This document shows, one piece after another, positions 60,105 to 64,000 of a DNA stretch of 64,000 nt. Position numbers and translations under genes: made by a program. Each line of letters opens with the position of its first letter. The first letter of the stretch is position 1. The stretch is from Guyanagaster necrorhizus (taxonomy: Eukaryota > Basidiomycota > Agaricomycetes > Agaricales > Physalacriaceae): the NCBI RefSeq assembly GCF_019112545.1, contig NW_025064880.1:683337-747336 (forward strand), read 5' to 3'. Under the pieces are notes generated by a model, which was not told the origin of the DNA, did not search any database, and was given only the letters and a program-made list of their open reading frames with translations.

Positions 60105-62202
60105 CTAGGATTTCCCTGCCACCACAAGTAGTCTCGCATTGCTAGTGCTCGGTCGGTTTCTTTTGTATGCAAAGCCAATCAAGTCACTCGATCTCCGGCT
60201 CTGAACTTCGATCCTCATCAGTTCCTGCTCCCATTCCCTCACTTCCTCTAAGCTTCGGCAACTCGAACTGCTGGAGGTGATGCTCGTCATGCTGCTTGTC
60301 CCCGAGCTTGTACTGCTTCCACTTGGAGCGACGCTCATTCTTGGCGCATACAGATACTGTCCCCCACTTCTCCCAGAGTCCACTGTCCCTGGTCGATAGT
60401 ACTTGATTCTCTTGAATACTTCTAGCGACGGCACGGGTTCGCGCTCAGGTGGGCGTGATACAGAAAACTTTGCCAACATGTCTCGTGGGCCTGCACTAGT
60501 GTGTGGCCTACGGATAGGCGCTTTACCCTTCGCAGAGTGACTGGTCGGTTGTCGTGATGATCCGGAAGAAACTGTATGCCCATCTGATCGCTCGGACGGT
60601 GGACGGGGTACCGGGGTTCCCGGCAAGTCATCGTGCGTCCGGCGGGAGCGTCGGGGTGATTTAGATTTTGAGCGAAGGGCCGCTTGCTGAAGTGATTCGT
60701 AGTTTGCTAGGGCAAGCTGGCGTTCTGCATCATTAGTTGACACAATAAACAATTCCCGTTCTTCTAGCTCCAAGGACTCTGTGCCAGAAGGGCTGGTTAC
60801 GACAACCTATATGCATTTTAATGTGAGAAGCGGCAGGCATGACAACGACATGTACTAACCTTGACACGGACAAAGAACTTGACGGATACGAAATCGGTTA
60901 TCACAGTTTCTCCAACGGCCCATCGGCTATTGGACTTCGGAACCGGCCATGGTACAGTGAGTGTTTTGGTAAGGATACCGTTCTGATCGCGAGTGAATGG
61001 ACCTGAGGATTCCATTCCGGCAACAGGATGAACAGATGTGCGACCGTGAGGCATCTCTGACTGTATAAGCGGGACTGAGGTCGAAGCACTCTCCGAAGAA
61101 CTCCCGACATGAAGCAGAGGCCGTTTTTCGGCACTAGAAAGGGTAGTTGTCGAAGGGAAAACTGAGTTTGGGGTGATAGTAGGATGGGAAGAAGACAGAG
61201 ATGAAGATGATGTAGATGCATGGGTATTATGGTGCGAGTCCTGGTATGATGAAATTGGAGAATGCGATAATGGTGACAGCGTTGGTGAGTGATGCTCAAA
61301 GTTGGCTTGACTTGTAGGTCTGGAGGTATTAGAGTAAGATGCTGGTACCGTCGAGGGCGCTGAAGCTTCGTTGATGTGTATACGGCGTTCAATGATGGCG
61401 CTCGCACTTCGAATCGACACCGAGGCATCGTTAGGTAAGAGATATAGGTGGACGGACACCAGGTCCATGGGACCAACGGGAAACGATGGAGTCTTTATGG
61501 CGTAACAAATCCGGGGAGCACGGGGCTTGGAAGTCTGACGGTCGAGAAGAGGCACAGATGTTGACTGCTGACGACGATGGGAAGGAAGGAAGTTGGCAGG
61601 AGTGTCGTAGCGAGTTAGAGGTAATTCAGCGTGCTTCACTTGGCGAGAACCGACGACCGTTATAGGAATATGGTTGAGAACTGGTCGTAATTCAGCTCGG
61701 AATGCAGGAAAATGAGGCAGACGAAGACTCACTAGCTTCGACACGCCATAGACACCTGTATTCCACAAAAGACGCCGTGCTGAGGCCGCCGACCTTGGTG
61801 GGGATCGAGAACCGGAAAGGAAGCTCGAGGTCGCCAATTTCGCCATACTCTTGGCCCTCTGGCTTTTCCCAAAGAACCTTGGTGTAATCCACCAACACAT
61901 TTGACTGTAAGACACCAACGCGGCCCAGGACTAGCTCGTAACACCGGACGGAAACAGTGATGGATCTTGCTGGAAGCATTTTGAGGTCCTGGTCGAGTCT
62001 GGTGAGGACCGCTGGGGCACATCAGCGACGGAATGGAGCAGACGAACAAGACTGACCTCCATCCACCTTCACTGGAGTCAAGCCGAGGTATCCAGTGTAG
62101 GGAAAGTAACGTACGCCATTGCCTAGAGACGGATAAGAGACCGGATTTCGAGCGACGGCGTGGGGACGCACCTTTCGTAGAGCCTAGGATGAGGCGGACC
62201 AT
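60105..62202 (-). CDS. Arrestin-domain protein, 632 aa
   Basis: Exons 62202-62172, 62122-62057, 62011-61733, 61680-60860 and 60806-60105. The arrestin N-domain is recognisable (SITVSVRCYELVLGRVGVLQ, LWEKPEGQEYGEIGDLELPF, RFSIPTKVGGLSTASFVEYR), followed by the C-domain (PRICYAIKTPSFPVGPMDLV and TVPWPVPKSNSRWAVGETVI). A Ser/Thr-rich insertion of about 110 residues sits inside the C-domain, and a disordered Ser/Arg-rich tail of about 180 residues follows. Fungal alpha-arrestins act as adaptors bringing ubiquitin ligase to membrane transporters, usually by PPxY motifs; I see no clear PPxY here, so that mechanism is unproven for this protein. Confidence 0.86.
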
Positions 62203-62284
62203 TCGAAATGGGAGGGGGGAGCGGTGGGAGATCCAAGAAGTTCGTCAAGAAGCAGGAGATTTGGAGCCATATAGTACAGAAGGG

Positions 62285-62305
62285 TATTTATTTATTTATT
62301 TATTT
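62285..62305. repeat. (TTTA)n short tandem repeat
   Basis: Five TATT/TTTA units in the divergent 183-bp region between the arrestin gene and the SLC35F6-like gene. Confidence 0.9.
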
Positions 62306-62385
62306 CGTATCAACTGTGGTTCTTATGTAAATAATTTGAAATAAACCGATTGCCTATTTGCCTACGTCGCTTCCCGTCCTCCACA

Positions 62386-64000
62386 ATGCCCTCGATGCAT
62401 GCTCTCTACATTCCCTTCCTCCTGGCAGGCATGATACTTACTGTATACCGTCTGGATTATCGCTCTATATCATGCTAATATTCTTCTCTAGGGCTCCAGT
62501 AATTCGCTTTGGAGCAAATGGCAGGTATGCAAGCCGGTCTTCAGGTAGCCCCCTGTTGACCAACGTTTAGGATATGCAATGTGTCGAGAACTGTGACGAC
62601 CCAGATGTCAGCCATCGTGTTCTGTATGAACAGCCTGTATGGCAGACTCTCCAGATGTTTGGTCAGTGTTGATACTCGCTCTTCTTGTTGTCTAGTTAAC
62701 GATAAACCGTATCAGTCGGAGAAATGCTATGTAGGTGTTATCTTCGTACCTTGGTCGCTTGATTCACTTAGTTGTCCCAAGGTTTCCTTCCCGTACTATA
62801 CACGTGGATACAATCTAGGCGTCGAACACCTTCTATCCATCTTGATACCGACTCCCAACTCGGAGCGTCTATCCCTCTCAAGAACGCACCTCGAACTCTC
62901 ACTGGCGCCAAGATCTTGCTCCTATGGATTCCCGCGGCGTGTGACCTCACCGGAACCACTGTACGTGTGCAACTTGTGTGATATTGAGCCAGGTTTCAGC
63001 TCAACTTTCACAGCTGATGAATGTCGGGTTGCTGTATACACCTGTATCAATCTATCAAATGACTCGGGGGGGCCTTGTCTTGTTTGTTGGCTTCTTTAGC
63101 GTCGCGTTCCTTCGTCGCCAGCTTTGGTTGTACCAGTTCAGTCTCCTGTTTCCACTTGCGTACCTCCTCATTCTAAAGTCGAATTTCAACTTAGATGGGT
63201 CTCCCTTCTTGTGGTTATGGCTGGTGTCGGTTTAGTCGGTTTCAGCGGATCGCTCATTAAAGACGCCGTCAAAGAATTTGTTGGACAGTCCATGCCAACC
63301 TGGCTTGCGTCAGCCAGCTCCGACTTGCCGCCGCTAAAGCCTAACGAGAAGCCCGAGGCAACCACTGTTCTCGTCGGTATGGATTTTCTCCCGTGTATTT
63401 GGCAGGCCTTCTTAATAACCCACGTTAGGCATCTTCTTCATCCTCTTTGCGCAAATTTTGTAATGCTAATTTTGTCATGGATACCTGATATACTTGACTG
63501 ACATTCATCTTAGCACGGCAACTCAGTTTGTTATTGAAGGTCCGTTATCATTCCTTACCGTAACGTTTCCTTTATTCAATTCCACCTGCATTATAGAGAA
63601 GATCATGGGTTCGTAACCGAGATTTTCCTGAATGTATTATTCATCAAATCTGCTGACTTAAATCTTCAGGTCAATATTCAGTTCCCCCTCTGGTCGCTGT
63701 CGGCTATGAAGGCTTGTTCGGTGCTATTTCCATTCTGCTGATTCTCCCTATCCTCTCTATACCGTCCGTTTCCAAGCAGTCGATGTTCTTTGATATCCCC
63801 CGAGGCTGGCACCAGATGGTTGACACACCTTCTGTGTTGTATTCTGGTATTGCCATTGCATGCAGCATTTCCTTGTTCAATTATTTCGGGCTCAGTGTTA
63901 CGCGGCATGTCAGCGCAACCGCTCGCTCTTTGACGGACACCTGCAGGACGCTTTCTATTTGGATAATTAGCTTGGGACTGGGCTGGGAAAGACTTTTGTG
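62386..64000 (+). CDS. SLC35F6-like drug/metabolite transporter, cut by the window edge
   Basis: Ten-helix DMT-superfamily membrane protein; animal SLC35F6 is lysosomal/mitochondrial with an undefined substrate. Visible exons: 62386-62442, 62492-62524, 62571-62661, 62716-62730, 62782-62960, 63014-63135, 63195-63376, 63429-63459, 63514-63539, 63597-63608 and 63670 onward, about 359 residues before the sequence ends. Signatures: ALYIPFLLAGMILTGSSNSL, PAACDLTGTTLMNVGLLYTP with SIYQMTRGGLVLFVG (EamA repeat 1), GVGLVGFSG and FTATQFVIEEKIMGQYSVPP. Exon 4 is 15 nt and exon 10 is 12 nt (EEKIM). The frame is still open at 64000. Confidence 0.9.

Overview
The window is nuclear DNA of a filamentous basidiomycete, most likely an agaricomycete (mushroom-forming fungus). 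The evidence is the very dense intron content (about 174 introns, mostly 45-60 nt, GT-AG with a few GC-AG), genes packed on both strands with often 35-270 bp between neighbours, and gene content that includes a retaining trehalose phosphorylase and a hamartin homologue. I rebuilt splice forms by hand from conserved protein matches and donor/acceptor sites. Nearly every model closes in frame from ATG to stop, so exon coordinates in the entries are usable as models, but none was checked against transcripts or a database.

Layout. 0-18 kb: a 2OG-Fe(II) oxygenase, a bHLH factor, the rRNA helicase Rrp3 back to back with TRAPP subunit Trs130 (18 exons), phosphoserine aminotransferase, cytosolic HSP90 with heat-shock elements, and hamartin/TSC1. 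17-29 kb: nascent polypeptide-associated complex alpha, tRNA methyltransferase Trm9, Alg13, pyrroline-5-carboxylate reductase, proteasome ATPase Rpt3, cap-binding Cbc2, a mitochondrial RRM-like protein, SNRNP27, eIF1, Fyv7 and PP4 regulatory subunit 2. 29-41 kb is the more accessory part: a flavin monooxygenase, a decayed partial copy of it, a PAP2 lipid phosphatase with two 12-nt exons, a Brf-like TFIIB-family protein, trehalose phosphorylase and an unknown protein. 41-64 kb: Pol5/MYBBP1A, an RCC1-repeat mitochondrial protein (Fmp25-like), an unknown protein, a secreted double-psi beta-barrel protein, a SERCA-type calcium pump, Sip5-like RING protein, the complex III assembly factor Cbp4, an arrestin-domain protein and, cut by the right edge, an SLC35F6-like transporter.

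Most genes are conserved housekeeping functions: ribosome biogenesis (Rrp3, Fyv7, Pol5), translation and folding (eIF1, NAC, HSP90, Trm9), splicing and cap binding (SNRNP27, Cbc2), secretory pathway (Trs130, Alg13, SERCA), amino-acid synthesis (Ser1, Pro3), growth signalling (TSC1, PP4R2, Sip5) and respiratory complex III assembly (Cbp4, Fmp25-like). There is no operon logic. Shared control is plausible only at the short divergent intergenic regions. I saw no CRISPR array, rRNA, convincing tRNA, intact transposon or viral gene. The most unusual features are splicing-related: very small exons, six GC-AG introns, four stop-free 48-nt introns, and an 8-nt last exon that completes the C-terminal HbYX motif of Rpt3.
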